Origin: Lathyrus oleraceus
Lineage: Eukaryota; Streptophyta; Magnoliopsida; Fabales; Fabaceae
Length of the DNA stretch: 64,000 nucleotides
NCBI RefSeq assembly: GCF_024323335.1
Contig: NC_066581.1
Span: forward strand, 344,722,399-344,786,398
Reading direction: 5' to 3'
The position numbers and the translations under genes are program-made. This document shows positions 32,178-43,957 of the stretch, in pieces. Each line of letters opens with the position of its first letter. The first letter of the stretch is position 1. Under the pieces are notes generated by a model that was not told where the DNA came from, made no database searches, and saw only the letters and a list, made by a program, of their open reading frames with translations.

Positions 32178-33269
32178 ATGTCAACATTCCACCACTTCAC
32201 TGCATTTACCTTCCTCATATTGTTCCTCAAAACTCAAGCTTTTGATCCTGTTTCATCTTTTTCCTTCACGGATTTTGGAAAAGATCCGAGTTTTGAGTCT
32301 GTTGTAGGACTTTATGGTAATGCAAAAGTTGTCAATGGAGGCTCTGGAGTTCTTCTTTCTGGGTATGGGAATTCAGGAAATGGGAAAGTCGTGTACAAGA
32401 AGGGTGTTAAGCTTGTTGATGTTGGTGATGAACCGAAGACATTGGTTTCATTTTCAACTTACTTTTCATTTTCGATGTCTTTGGGTGATGGGAATGGTTT
32501 GGCTTTTGTTATGGTTCCAAGTGGTTTTCAAGGTGAGTTTTTTTATAATAGTTCTTCTGGTTTTCCTTTTGGGTTGAAGGAAAAGGAATCTAAAGTTGTT
32601 GCTGTTGAGTTTATTGCTTCAAGAGATGTTGGAAATGGAAATGAGAATTCCTCTGCTAGTTGTAGTGTCGCTATTAATGTTGGTAGTTCTGTTCCTGTTA
32701 AGAAAATCAATGTTTCTTCTGTTAATATGGTTATAAGAAATGGTGGAAAGTTGCATGCTTGGATTGATTACCAAGCCGGTTCGAGGTGTTTGGAAGTTAG
32801 GTTGAGTCAATATGGTCATTCGAAGCCGGTGAATCCGTTGCTATGGCAACCTATTGATTTCACGAATTTGTGGAAGACTGAAGAGATGTTTGTGGGATTT
32901 AGTTCTATGAAAGGGAAAACTTCTCAAGCATGTTTTCTCTACTCATGGAGCTTTAATGTAAGGCATTATCAACGTTGGATGCATTCCAAACCGCTCCGTG
33001 ATATGGTCTTTACCGCCCATGACGCGTATGATCATCCTCCAGAACCAGAAGTGAAACCAAAGGGTGATTGTCTTTTGGGAATTCTTGCTGCAATGATATT
33101 TGGTGTTGGATGTGGATCATTGGCTGCATTCACCGCGCTTTATTTGTGGACGATGTTTGGTAATAGACGTCCCGTTGTTCCAGAGGAGTGTGTTATTCAG
33201 CCGGTAGATTACGAGTACAAGAAAGTGAACATTGTTGTAGATAAACCCCTTAAAGATGCTAAGGAGTAA
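32178..33269 (+). CDS. Membrane-anchored legume-lectin-domain protein lacking a kinase (363 aa)
   Basis: A single-exon ORF. Residues 1-21 form a signal peptide (hydrophobic FTFLILFL, cleavage near TQA-FD). Residues about 22-265 are an L-type lectin fold: FDPVSSFSFTDFG, STYFSFSMSLGDGNGLAFVM, VVAVEFIAS, LHAWIDYQAGSRCLEVRLS, EEMFVGFSSMKG and SWSFNV. The usual metal-site pattern after VAVEFD (Asn/Asp/His positions) is absent: the Asp is Ile, and the loop is Gly/Asn/Ser-rich. Ca/Mn-dependent sugar binding is therefore doubtful. A transmembrane helix lies at about 298-322 (LLGILAAMIFGVGCGSLAAF), followed by a ~40-residue cytosolic tail with no kinase. Plant genomes contain small families of such concanavalin-A-like membrane proteins related to lectin receptor kinases. 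The role is unknown; surface recognition is inference. Confidence 0.92.
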   Translation: MSTFHHFTAFTFLILFLKTQAFDPVSSFSFTDFGKDPSFESVVGLYGNAKVVNGGSGVLLSGYGNSGNGKVVYKKGVKLVDVGDEPKTLVSFSTYFSFSMSLGDGNGLAFVMVPSGFQGEFFYNSSSGFPFGLKEKESKVVAVEFIASRDVGNGNENSSASCSVAINVGSSVPVKKINVSSVNMVIRNGGKLHAWIDYQAGSRCLEVRLSQYGHSKPVNPLLWQPIDFTNLWKTEEMFVGFSSMKGKTSQACFLYSWSFNVRHYQRWMHSKPLRDMVFTAHDAYDHPPEPEVKPKGDCLLGILAAMIFGVGCGSLAAFTALYLWTMFGNRRPVVPEECVIQPVDYEYKKVNIVVDKPLKDAKE

Positions 33270-35816
33270 GATCTACAGGATGGAAGTTGGAACTAGTTGG
33301 ATTCATGTTTTGTAAATCAGTGTTCCTTGTATTCAGGTTATGCTGTGTTGTAGTTCGGTAAGAACTAATTAAGTTACTTTTTCTGATGTTGTTGTCTATT
33401 TTTGAGAAAATTAAGATTGAGATCACCATCTGCTTTAACTGTTACATGGCAAATTTTTATGCTATCTATGTATATTATATGATATGATGTTTGCTCGCCG
33501 AGTTTATTCATGATTTATCAAGCATTTGTCCTCTACAGATTACATTGCATCCTATAATATTATTACCTTAAATTGCTTGTATAAAACTTTGAGTTTTGTT
33601 AATGTTAGTTTTAAATATTGAAGTTTTCTATTGTCAAGCATTTATAACAGTTTGGCATATTGTTATTAAATAGCCTCTCTAAAATGTGTATGTTCTGTGA
33701 ATGTTTTCTCAAATAGTAATAAACTAGTCATGTGACTTTGCATGATATAGTCTTGTAGGTGGTGGAAATTTATTTTGATCATTATTGCTTGAAAAACTAT
33801 ATGTTGCTCACCTATGATATGATCATTTAGGTATTTTCTTTTTTCTGGTTTTTTAAGATGTTTTTCTTTGTTGGCTTTATTTAACTGGAACTTATTTGAA
33901 TGAGAAATATCACACATCATTCATTGCTGAACAAGAGTGTTTTATCTTTAACTTTTAGTTGCTGGTTTTGATTTTGGAGGTTAAAATTTTCAAATGTTAC
34001 TCGGAAGACTTGTGTGTAAGTGATGTATGTCCTGGAGCAGAGTTAAGTTTAGTATTGTTTGGATCTTGATAGAATTGATTGTAAAAATTGATTTTAATTT
34101 AAGTAAAATAATTTATATTTGAGTAAGTTAACATAAAAATAAGTTGGACTATAAAGTAAAGTGTATAAATTATGTTTCGAAGCAAAAACAACAAATTTTA
34201 GCTATAAGTTGCGACCATTTAGAAGCAAAATTAATTTTGCCTAAGAATATTTAGACATACTATAATTAATTTTAAATCTTTAGAATCACTTTTTTGCCCG
34301 CATTTGTTTTTCATTAGATCATGTATAGAATCCAGCAATTCATCTCCACATTCACTTTTCTTTGCATATGTTCAAGCTTGATGAGAAAGGAACATGGATC
34401 ACATTCAACAACTTAGACAGTAGTTCATAATTCTATCCAGAATCCTGCGGTTAAACCTAGTTCAGAATAGAAGTTTATCCATCCACATTAATTCCAGAAC
34501 TAGGTTCGAAACTTTTATTAGCTTCATAAATGTACAAAGAAGTCTTAAACTAATACAAATAACAATTATAGATTTAAAATCTTGATAGACAGTTAAGAAA
34601 GCTAAATTATAAAATTAAGGTAAATCTTGCTTTCAAGCTTCATATATCTCTCAGAAATTTTGCCAATTTATGAGACCATCCGGAAAGCACCAAATATTTG
34701 TTAAGTTAGGAGAAGTTGAGTTATATAAATCATCTCAGTTATATGGTGCTCACATCCACTATTTTATTTAGTGTGAAACTCTTACTCACACTTAAGATAT
34801 TAAGTGTCCTACTTTGACATAAGCATCAATGGGATATGCTATTTAACAACCACAATATTTAGAAGACTTTCGATAATGAATTAATTGAACTATAAATTTT
34901 ACATGTTATTGTATGAACTTATGAAGTTGATCCTAAGTAGATGTTGCAACCTCTTTGTCACGGGGTGTAATTTATTATGGGGCTTTGATCTCTTAGCCGT
35001 ACCCTTCTTCTATCAGGCTTTTTCAAAAACTCAGAAAATCTATACTACGAAGACACTAATGTAAAAGTAGGCAAATTATAATAATCGGACATGAACGTGA
35101 TCTATGGAATTGTTATTTTCATTAAAGTGGTCTTTGAAATTTTCAATGCACAAAACAAGACTTTAATATTATAACCCGGATTATACAATAATATAACTAA
35201 CTACTTTTTAAGTCATGTATGAAAATGAAGCAATGTGTCTCTTAGTAGTAATGAATGAATATGAAGCAATATGCCGATGGCCATTTTTTACTTTTCCATT
35301 TCAGAGTGGTTTTGTGACTTAAAACTTCCATTTTTCCATTTACTTCATCTCAAAATAGAAAAACTATAGATACCTAAATATTACACTTAAGAGAAAAAGC
35401 AAAGTTGAGATACAATGTTACAATCTCAACTTTAATAATTTTAATATTCAAAATGACAAACTACACAATAGAATGCATCACCATCTGATTAAAAGATAGT
35501 AAATAGTATATCATAAATGTTTCTTATTTTAACTTTTCCTATTTCTTATTTTGACTTTTCCACATATATTGGTTCTAAAATTCTATAGAAGTAAAAGAAA
35601 ATAACATCAAACACAAACAAATCAGGATTAAAACCGACAAGAAATGATCCCAAATTCTTCATTTTACAATTTTTAGTATATAGTCCACGATAGGAGAAAC
35701 CACATGGAAGGAAACGGATAGTGAGGCTAACCCATCAATAAAACCTATCACAAAAAAAATGTTCATAACAGTTTGTACACACCAATATTAGTTATAACAT
35801 GGAACAAAAAAGTTCC
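33270..35816. other. Intergenic: 3' UTR of the lectin gene, then AT-rich sequence
   Basis: The first ~200 bp is probably 3' UTR. Around 34050-34330 there are inverted AATTGATTTT/AAAATTAATT-like segments suggestive of a degraded MITE, but I could not define ends or a target duplication. Nothing else is recognised. The RPB12 3' UTR lies at its right end on the minus strand. Confidence 0.45.
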
Positions 35817-35972
35817 TTAACGAGCCTCATACTGCACAATACGTCTGGTGCGCTTCTTGTAAAGGATTCTATAACCACAATCACGGCACTGAATAACATC
35901 ACCAGTCTTCAAAGTATTCTCAATTCCACAATCACCGCATAGGTAACTGACTGGCTCAGGCATAGGATCCAT
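35817..35972 (-). CDS. NRPB12: DNA-directed RNA polymerases II/IV/V subunit 12 (RPB12, 51 aa)
   Basis: A 52-codon single-exon CDS including TAA. It begins MDPMPEPVSYLCGDCG and ends KKRTRRIVQYEAR, the exact length and layout of plant RPB12. Four cysteines in C-x2-C ... C-x2-C (LCGDCG and QCRDCG) form the zinc site. Subunit 12 is a small shared subunit that bridges RPB2 and RPB3 in nuclear RNA polymerases; plants also use it in Pol IV and Pol V. The start is fixed by the conserved MDP and by the splice acceptor CAG two bases upstream (35975-35977). No coding intron, frameshift or missing residue is seen. It is too short for ordinary ORF cut-offs. Confidence 0.96.
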   Translation of the reverse strand: MDPMPEPVSYLCGDCGIENTLKTGDVIQCRDCGYRILYKKRTRRIVQYEAR

Positions 35973-35974
35973 GT

Positions 35975-36600
35975 CTGATTTGAAAAATTCAACAAATTGC
36001 TAACAAAATCAGTATAATAACAACTCAAACAATACTTACAGAAAAAACAGCACAGTACTTTACCATAAGTAATAAACAACGGAAAATGAATCAGAAAGAA
36101 CGTAGCGATAATTAATTCGATCATATCAAACACAATATTTGATGATCAGACATTTTTAATTATTCTTTTCATCATCTTCATCTTCCTCTAGTTGAAGAAT
36201 ATCAACAAACAGCAATTTCAATAAAATCGATGTTAAACCCTAATTTTAAACCCTAATTATATATCAAAATGGATCTCAGCGTAATACTTCATCCTCAGTT
36301 CCTCTATTGAGGTTTCAGATAGATAACGCAGTTTAAAATAACATCATAGATCCATTAATCGAACAAATAAAAAATTAAGAATTAAAAAATTGAAAAGATT
36401 TACAACTTTAGAATAGATGATTATGAGAAATATGTAATAAGAGCATCTCAGAGTAATAATTCCCCATAAGTTTCTTCACTAACAATCAAAGTGCAAGGAT
36501 AACGAATTATAATTGCTCATCACTGATGCTTAGAATAGTGTATACGAAACTTCAATATTCGAAGATTGTGAAAAAAGAAATAAGGATAATAGGTTCATAC
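35975..36600 (-). other. 5'-UTR intron of the RPB12 gene
   Basis: Donor CCAAG-GTATGA (exon ends at 36601) and acceptor TTCAAATCAG (exon resumes at 35974). Two AAACCCTA telo-box motifs lie within it at 36235-36242 and 36248-36255. Placement of a leader intron immediately before the ATG is common in plant housekeeping genes. It is predicted from splice signals only. Confidence 0.75.
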
Positions 36601-36669
36601 CTTGGATATGGTATTTCGAATTGCAGATGGATCGTGGAGGCGGATGAAGGAAACGGTGTATTCAATTAT

Positions 36670-36807
36670 CAGCTGCGTGTGGAATGATGGTGAATTTTTG
36701 GTATTTATAGAACCGTGTAAAACCCTAGGTGGTATTCGGACCCTCAAATTTGTATTCGGTATTGCCCGATTAGCCCAACTCTTTTTTTTGGACGAGATAT
36801 AAGCCCA
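36670..36807 (-). promoter_or_regulatory. RPB12 promoter: TATA box, telo-box, two site II motifs
   Basis: TATAAATA lies at 36702-36709 on the minus strand. Upstream are AAACCCTA at 36720-36727 (on the + strand) and two TGGGCT (site II-type) elements at 36772-36777 and 36802-36807. Telo-box plus site II motifs is the known combination for growth-linked genes of the transcription and translation machinery. The MULE begins 36 bp beyond the last site II motif. Confidence 0.75.
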
Positions 36808-37129
36808 ACTTTCTTAATTCCCTTCCATGCAATATTTATGTTTGTCTTAAAAGCACTTTGGTCCTCTACTTTGGAGTTTTAAATTGTTAGTTCTCCTAAC
36901 ACAAATTTTTATTCCTTAATTTTGATGGTATTTGAATTTAGGTGATCCCTTTTTAATTTTTTTGTGTGTCATCTTCATTGATGAGGTGATAAATTTTATT
37001 TGGATTTATGTCATCAATTCATAATATTTTAATTTATAAATATATATTTTAATTAAAAAAATATTTAAAATATTTTTTAAATTAAAAAAATTATTTATAA
37101 TTCTTATAAAATGTTGGTTGTTGACAAGA

Positions 37130-37895
37130 AAATATCCTAAAATTCAGTTGGTTATTGAGAAGAATAAGAAGCAAGCACAATGGTGGAGTCATACATGACA
37201 TGGTGATGATGACCTATCAATATTTTGTGTCATCAATGGCTTTGAAACTTATTGTACGGATCTGAAAAAAGAAATGTGCTCATGTAGAAACTGAGACTTG
37301 TCTGGGATACCTTGTTGTCATATAATTTCCTGTATATAGAACATCAAGAAAAAGCATGAGGATTATTTTGCTGCATGTTATAGGTATGACTGAATTGCAT
37401 GTAAACTTACTATATTTTGTTTATGGGGACTTACTATGTTTTATTTATTGACACTTGCTCTATTTTGTTTAGGAAATCAACATTTATGGACACTTGCTCA
37501 AACATTGTGTATCCAACAAATGGAACATAATTGTAGCTTATAGAAGATCAGAATACATTGGCACCACCAGTGATGAGGATAGGAGAGCGAGGTCGGCCAA
37601 AAAAATAGAGGAACAAGACAAATGATGAACCTAAAAATCCTGACATATTACCAAAGAGATTTTCAACTGCCACGTGTGCAAAATGTGGTGTTATGGGACA
37701 TAATAAAAGGAGCTGTAAAGGAAAAATGGCAGTTGATAAGGCAAATCCAATGGATGGTAATAAGCCAAAGAAATCTAAGAAAGTGAAGGGCGGAAAGGGA
37801 ACCAAAAAATCCAAAGAAAACCAAACAAAAATCTCAAAAATCACAAGTTCCTCAACCTACTCAAGAATTGTGACTTTGGTTGTATGGATGACTTA
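37130..37895 (+). pseudogene. MULE transposase C-terminal remnant (SWIM and CCHC zinc motifs)
   Basis: The + strand reading around 37265-37325 gives EMCSCRN, a stop, DLSGIPCCHI, the SWIM zinc motif (C-x-C...C-x-H) of MULE transposases. At about 37666-37716 TCAKCGVMGHNKRSC is a CCHC knuckle, followed by a Lys-rich tail. Stops lie within the SWIM segment and before the knuckle (after GRPKK). The DDE catalytic domain that should precede these motifs is absent: the sequence runs from the left inverted repeat straight into this part. Confidence 0.87.
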
Positions 37896-38410
37896 AGTAG
37901 TTTCATTTTGACTTAAGTAATTTATGACTTATTTTGGTTGTATTGTATGGTTGTATTTATGACTTAAGTAGTTCGTGACTGTAGTCTATGACTTATGTAG
38001 TTTCATTCTGACTTAAGTAGTGTCTTGAATTTTATTTTGGTTGTTGGAATATTAATGTTCAAACAAGGTTAATGTTAAGTATTTTGGCTGTTACATGCCT
38101 TGTGTTGAGTTTTTTTTAATACCTTGTGCGAATTGTTGTCCAAATTATAGGTACAAATTATGCATTATGCAGTTCAAATTATGCATAATGCAATCAAAAT
38201 TATAGGTGCAAGTTATGCATAATATGCAATATGCAGTAAGAATTACAAGTCCAAATTATGAACAAATGCAAACAACTTGAACAACATGTAACATGTAGTA
38301 AAAATGACAGGTCCAAATTATGAGCAATAACAACAACTTGAACAATAGCAATATGTAGTAAAAATTACATGTCCAAATTATGAGCAATACCAACAACTTG
38401 AAAAATAACA
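37860..38410. repeat. Short tandem repeats inside the MULE
   Basis: At 37890-38030 the phrase ATGACTTAAGTAGTTTCATT and variants recur about five times. At about 38240-38405 a ~60-bp unit (TCCAAATTATGAGCAATA..CAACAACTTGAA..) occurs three times. Both are diverged; no coding role is seen. Confidence 0.7.
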
Positions 38411-39607
38411 TTAACTTCATTCAAAAAGTATTACAATCCACAATGCTAACTTAATCACCTCACACCATTAAATCGAACAACATAGAAACATAACCTAAAA
38501 CCTAATCACCTACAATATATTTCATCAATGTTGTCCCAACAAATGCAAACAACATAACAAACAACAACGTCCAATTTATCTTCAACTGTTTCTTCAACAC
38601 CATCACTTTCATCTTCAATTTTCCTCTTTTTCTTTGTACTATTTAACCATCACCTTCTCTTCATTTAAGTTCTTTAATAATGCAGAGATTAATTATTTTA
38701 TCCTAGAATTCATCTCTTCATCCAACCAAACAAAATGACTGCATTTCTTGTAACATTGAATCTGTAAGCATCAATTCAGATGAAGATGAACAAATATCGA
38801 ACCATATCCATAACATTAACTTTGAATTTGTAAACATCAATGGAGAAACCTATACATATCTTATACATCCCACAAAATGATTACTTGAGTTCGCATCCGT
38901 CCATGTTGTCATCAATGGAGTATCCAGACCACACTTGCATACGTACCTCAAACGATTTGAAGATATGCTTCCATGGCTAAAAACAAATTGTTCTGACATC
39001 TTCAATAGAAACAGCGATTTGGGTTTTTCACGAGTAACACAATTTTGATTTTGACCTGGAGAAGATGATGAAACACAATTTTGATTTTGACCTAGAGGAG
39101 TGAAGCAGGCACGCAGACGATGGAGGAGTGAAGAAGATGAAGCACAATTTAGATTTTTTCGTTTTCAGCATTTTATAACAATTATAATTTTTTTTATTTA
39201 AAAAATATTTTTAGTATTTTCTTAATTAAAATATCCATTTGAAAATTAAAATATTATTAATTGATGACATAGTCCAAATAAAATTTGGTACCTCATTAAT
39301 GAAGTTGACACATAAGTAAAATTGGATAGGGGACCATACAAATCCAAATGTCATCAAAATTAGGGGATCAAAATAGTTGGGTTTGTAATAGGGTGACAAA
39401 TTATTTAAAACGCCCAAATTAAGGGGACCAAAAGTGAATTTAAACCTTTATGTTTTTTTAACGGTCAAATATCTAGGATTTTATTTTGCTTTAATTGAAG
39501 AAAAAATACAGCTTAAATATTACTATATTAAACTAGCAACTCCTAAGAAAAAAGATTTTGAAGCCTCTCAATCTTCCCTTAATGGAAAACTAACTCTTGA
39601 ACATCAG

Positions 39608-40990
39608 CGGGGGGGGGGGGGGGGCTGGCTGAGGCCGAAGAGTCTAGTGAACCATCACCTTAATAGTTGTCAGAATCTAAATAAGACGTCACCCAAAGAG
39701 GGTGTATCTATTTTGGTAAACAAAACATAAAAGGAAGAGAAACCTAGAGCCGATCTCATTATCCAAGAAATAATAGAAAATTCTAACTAAATATTATAGA
39801 GTAAAGAAAGAAAATATCAATTTAAGTTAACTATCAAGAAGGTCTTAATAAAGAGACAGTTTAATCGCTTGAGTAAATCTAGGAGATCTAGGTGATTGTT
39901 GGAGAAATCAAGTATATTTAGACATTCATAGACCGAGATATGTTTATAATAATGACATTTGTAATGCACAATAATCACTAATTACACCTCATCATCTATT
40001 TATTCCTACCCAAACATTATGGAAGTAGGTCAAACAATTGTTCGAGAGCTAGAGCGGGAATTGATCTTACCAAGGATCAAGGAAGAGCGAGCATGTGTCC
40101 AAAGGATGGTAGCTTGAGTTACCATGAGGGAGTGATAAACTTTTTTTTTGAAGATGAGTCATTTTCAAAAGGAGTTGCTCATAGGAGTGTTTAACTTTTT
40201 TTTGAGATTGATCATTCTCAAAAGATGCTCACAGGAGTGTGAAATTGGTCAGTTTTAGGTGATTTTTCGAAGAAGACTGTGAACTTAAAACGTGGACTTG
40301 CAGGGGGGGGGGCTGGCTGAGGCCGAAGAGTCTAGTGAACCATCACCTTAATAGTTGTCAGAATCTAAATAAGACGTCACCCAAAGAGGGTGTATCTATT
40401 TTGGTAAACAAAACATAAAAGGAAGAGAAACCTAGAGCCGATCTCATTATCCAAGAAATAATAGAAAATTCTAACTAAATATTATAGAGTAAAGAAAGAA
40501 AATATCAATTTAAGTTAACTATCAAGAAGGTCTTAATAAAGAGACAGTTTAATCGCTTGAGTAAATCTAGGAGATCTAGGTGATTGTTGGAGAAATCAAG
40601 TATATTTAGACATTCATAGACCGAGATATGTTTATAATAATGATATTTGTAATGCACAATAATCACTAATTACACCTCATCATCTATTTATTCCTACCCA
40701 AACATTATGGAAGTAGGTCAAACAATTGTTCGAGAGCTAGAGCGGGAATTGATCTTACCAAGGATCAAGGAAGAGCGAGCATGTGTCCAAAGGATGGTAG
40801 CTTGAGTTACCATGAGGGAGTGATAAACTTTTTTTTTGAAGATGAGTCATTTTCAAAAGGAGTTACTCATAGGAGTGTTTAACTTTTTTTTGAGATTGAT
40901 CATTCTCAAAAGATGCTCACAGGAGTGTGAAATTGGTCAGTTTTAGGTGATTTTTCGAAGAAGACTGTGAACTTGAAACGTGGACTTGCA
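39608..40990 (+). repeat. 688-bp tandem duplication led by G-runs
   Basis: Copy 1 ends at 40302 and copy 2 occupies 40303-40990; the offset is exactly 688 bp (GCTGGCTGAGG at 39624 and 40312; GGACTTGCA at 40302 and 40990). Visible differences are three single bases (GACATTTG/GATATTTG, GTTGCTC/GTTACTC, CTTAAAACG/CTTGAAACG) and the length of the leading G run (16 against 9). No ORF or element family recognised within the unit. The duplication is recent. Confidence 0.93.
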
Positions 40991-41537
40991 CGATGAGGTC
41001 AGACGGTACCAACAAACACTAACATTCAAGTTAGTTTATATTGGTGGCAAGAAATATTTTATATGTAAAAATGTATGTACCTTGATTTCACCTTTTCTTC
41101 TCATTCACTCCTGCACACGATGGTGCGACCTACTAGATGCTACCTAGTGATTATAATATTTCTTGCAAAAAATTTATGTTCGTCTTGCAACTCTTAGCTC
41201 TTACCAGAAAAGTAGTTCAATTAAGCCACACAAAAAATCGAAAGAACAGAAGTTACAGCAAGTATTAAGCGATCCAAACAAAGCCATGAATAATTAAACG
41301 ACCAACATACGAACAGGATCCAAAATATTCACCAGTTTCACTGAACCCAATTGAATTTAGCTTTAGTTCATAAAATATATATAATTCATACTTGTGGTTC
41401 TTACAAATTTATGGATAATACAACAAACGTAATATACAAACCCCTCAAACCACAAACATGTTTCTGTTATTATTCAGAACAAAACAAAAGAGAACATGCA
41501 AATATATGTAGATAAAATCTTATACGACCTTAAAACA
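40991..41537. other. Intergenic and 3' UTR of the SSUH2-like gene
   Basis: No ORF recognised. The right part (about 41350-41537) is the probable 3' untranslated region of the minus-strand gene. Confidence 0.5.
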
Positions 41538-43957
41538 TTACAACTTCAACCATTCCAAACATGGACACAGGCCCCAGCAATATCTAGAGGGGTAATAATC
41601 CTTTAAGTAAACGTCTCTGTTATATCCTACAATATAGAAACTGAAGGATTGCCGGCGATGAGACATGGTGACGCGAGTTACCGGAACAACTGAGATTGTA
41701 TGTCTCTCGCAGATGACCCTTGCAGTGGTCGGCACTTGAGCTCTCTCAGCAATGACTTCCGAAGAGAACTTGTTGAGAAAAAAAGAATCAGCAAAAAAGG
41801 CAGGAGTGCATTGGTAAGCCTGTGTGTTGCATAATTGAACCCCTTGGGATCTGTGGAAAACCTCATCCGGTACTGATGCTGCTCCTCTTGTTGCATTTAC
41901 TTTCCGAGTTGAAAGTGTCTTCCTGTAAAAGAAGTCGATATTAAGAATAACAACCTGAAATTGTAGGACTAGGAGCTTATTAAAAGAAGGTTAGACGTGA
42001 ACGGATTAACATACCACTTAATAATGGCTACACTGCGTGCTAAAAGAGAGCCACTACCATTACACGTTTCACATTTAAGTAATCCACGAGATCCACAAGT
42101 TGTACAAGGAAGCTTCCCTTTACCATTACATTTCACACATCTGCAAGAACATGTAAATTGAATAAGTCAATTATGAGTATAAACTTCCATCTTCACACGA
42201 GGCTTAAGCCATGTTTACAATAGCTCCACCTAATTTACACACTACATATAAGCAAACTAACTAACTCACAGTGTGTCAGAACCATCTTTATGAGCAATCA
42301 AACCCCTTCCATAACAACTAGGACACTGAGTCATCTGATTTTCTTTATAATGTCCAGGTTCTTGGTCAGCATTGCATGTACTGCAGACTATCCCGCCTCG
42401 TCCGGCACAACCTGAAAATAATTTCCAAGGTTTTAATGGGAAGGTAAAAAGAAATATTAAGAAAATTGCAGTGTATATACATCAAAATATGATTTGCGAA
42501 ACAATTTACCTGAGCATTTCTCAATAATTTCAGAATGGGGAATCTTTTCACGGACTTCTTTGTGTGGTACAAATAGAACAGGGAACTGAGATCTTAGATC
42601 CAATTCCCAAATACTAAGTGCTGGTCCATTATCCTTTCCATCAATACTACCACCAAGGTATGGCTCTGTCTCTTTTACGATCTCTCTTTCTTCTATAAAA
42701 GTATCGAGAGTTCCAACATAAACGTTACAGTCTTCAACTGCATGAATCTTCCATGTTCGAGCAGGACGACTACCCCAACAACAACGATGACCAACATGAT
42801 CAATCAGCAACTCTCGTATCTCTACTTCATCCAAGGTTTCCCTATAAGTGGATTATCCATTTGACAAGATTATTTAGCAAAATAGACATATTGATCGATG
42901 ACAACATTGCAACACTTTACAAAAAGACATTTTATTTCCAGCTCCTAGCATCAGCGATAATATGCTCTAAATCGTTGTAGAATAAAACCACAACTAATAC
43001 TTCTTTTTGAAAATAAAACCACCAAACTAGATATCATCATGCATAGCCTTGAAACACATCTTTCATAGACACAGTTTAACAGTCTGAGTAATTATACCTC
43101 TGGGATTCAGGCCTCGTTCCTCCATAATCCCCTCCATACCCGCCTTGATAAACAAGAGCTTGCACTGCAACAAGTAACACAATCAACACCGAGGTTTATA
43201 CATAGGCAAAAACCCTTCTACAACAAAAACTTAAACAAGAAAGCTAGTAACCCTCTATTTCCCTCATAATTGCTGAAGAAAAACAAAACAAATTCTACAT
43301 ACTCAAGCATAAATTCAGTGTTATCAATCCCATATCACACTTTGTATTAAATCTATAGACACAATAGCCGTAATTTGACAACACTACATAAATTGTAGTT
43401 TAACAAAAAAAAGTTATTTTGTACTTTGTACTCCATAATTTCACCAATCTATACAATATTAAGATAAATACACAGAAGCTCTACATTTCCAGGAATTAGT
43501 CTTGGAAATGAAAATTAGAAACACAGAACCACTACCAATCATCAAAATTGAAAAGAGAGACAAAAAATAACCAGAAACAAGAAAAGAACCAACCTGCGGG
43601 ATCAGGCTCAGGTGATCCAACCAAAGCCCCATGAAGAGAAGGAGGATAGTAACCTGCAGCAGAAGAAACAGCAGCAGCAGATCGGATTTCATCAACACTT
43701 ACATCAGTTCCAGCCAAAGAAGCAGTGGGAATTGCAGAACCTGTTCGACCCACATACTGATACGAGCTCCATTTTTCATTCTGATTCTCAGTCAATTCAC
43801 CTCTTTGTTCTAATTCAACAAAACAAAAAAACAAAAAAACACCCAGAATCAAAATCGTGATAAATTTTCAAGATCAATATTAAAAATTGGAAATTTATGG
43901 AAAAATATTGTGATGTGCGAGAATTGAAATTGTACCAGATAGAAGAGGTTGTTCCAT
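41538..43957 (-). CDS. SSUH2-like cysteine-rich protein, seven exons, 429 aa
   Basis: Exons on the minus strand: 43957-43936, 43809-43594, 43164-43098, 42841-42510, 42411-42270, 42140-42015 and 41922-41538. All introns are GT-AG and the summed length is 1290 nt in frame, ending TAA. The protein starts MEQPLLSEQRGELTENQNEK and has a Gly/Tyr-rich linker. It then has an N-terminal domain (ETLDEVEIRELLIDHVGHRC, GPALSIWELDL) with the FVPHKE segment. A DnaJ-like zinc region follows with repeated C-x2-C motifs (CSGCAGRGGIVCSTC, CPSCYGRGL, CVKCNGKGKLPCTTC, CETCNGSG). A 120-residue C-terminal domain ends CLEWLKL. This is the layout of SSUH2 homologues of animals and plants, whose biochemical role is unclear. 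No J domain is present. Confidence 0.92.

Larger units (their letters stand above)
36844..39446 (+). mobile_element. MULE (Mutator-like) element with 9-bp target duplication (2603 bp)
   Basis: Long terminal inverted repeats of about 270 bp (36844-37113 and 39169-39446) match with moderate divergence, for example CACTTTGGTCC against CACTTTTGGTCC and TTTTATTTGGA..TATGTCATCAAT. The flanks carry a perfect 9-bp direct repeat TTTATGTTT at 36835-36843 and 39447-39455, the hallmark length for Mutator transposition. The inside holds the C-terminal part of a MULE transposase and short tandem repeats. The catalytic part of the transposase is missing, so the copy is non-autonomous. Confidence 0.94.

Noticed and set aside
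32178..33269. Lectin receptor kinase truncated by a pseudogene event
   Set aside because: The ORF ends naturally after a membrane helix and short tail, and no kinase remnants follow in 2.5 kb; kinase-less members are a known plant family type.
34050..34330. MITE with AATTGATTTT-type inverted ends
   Set aside because: Inverted segments are imperfect, no target duplication could be found, and AT-richness makes chance matches likely.
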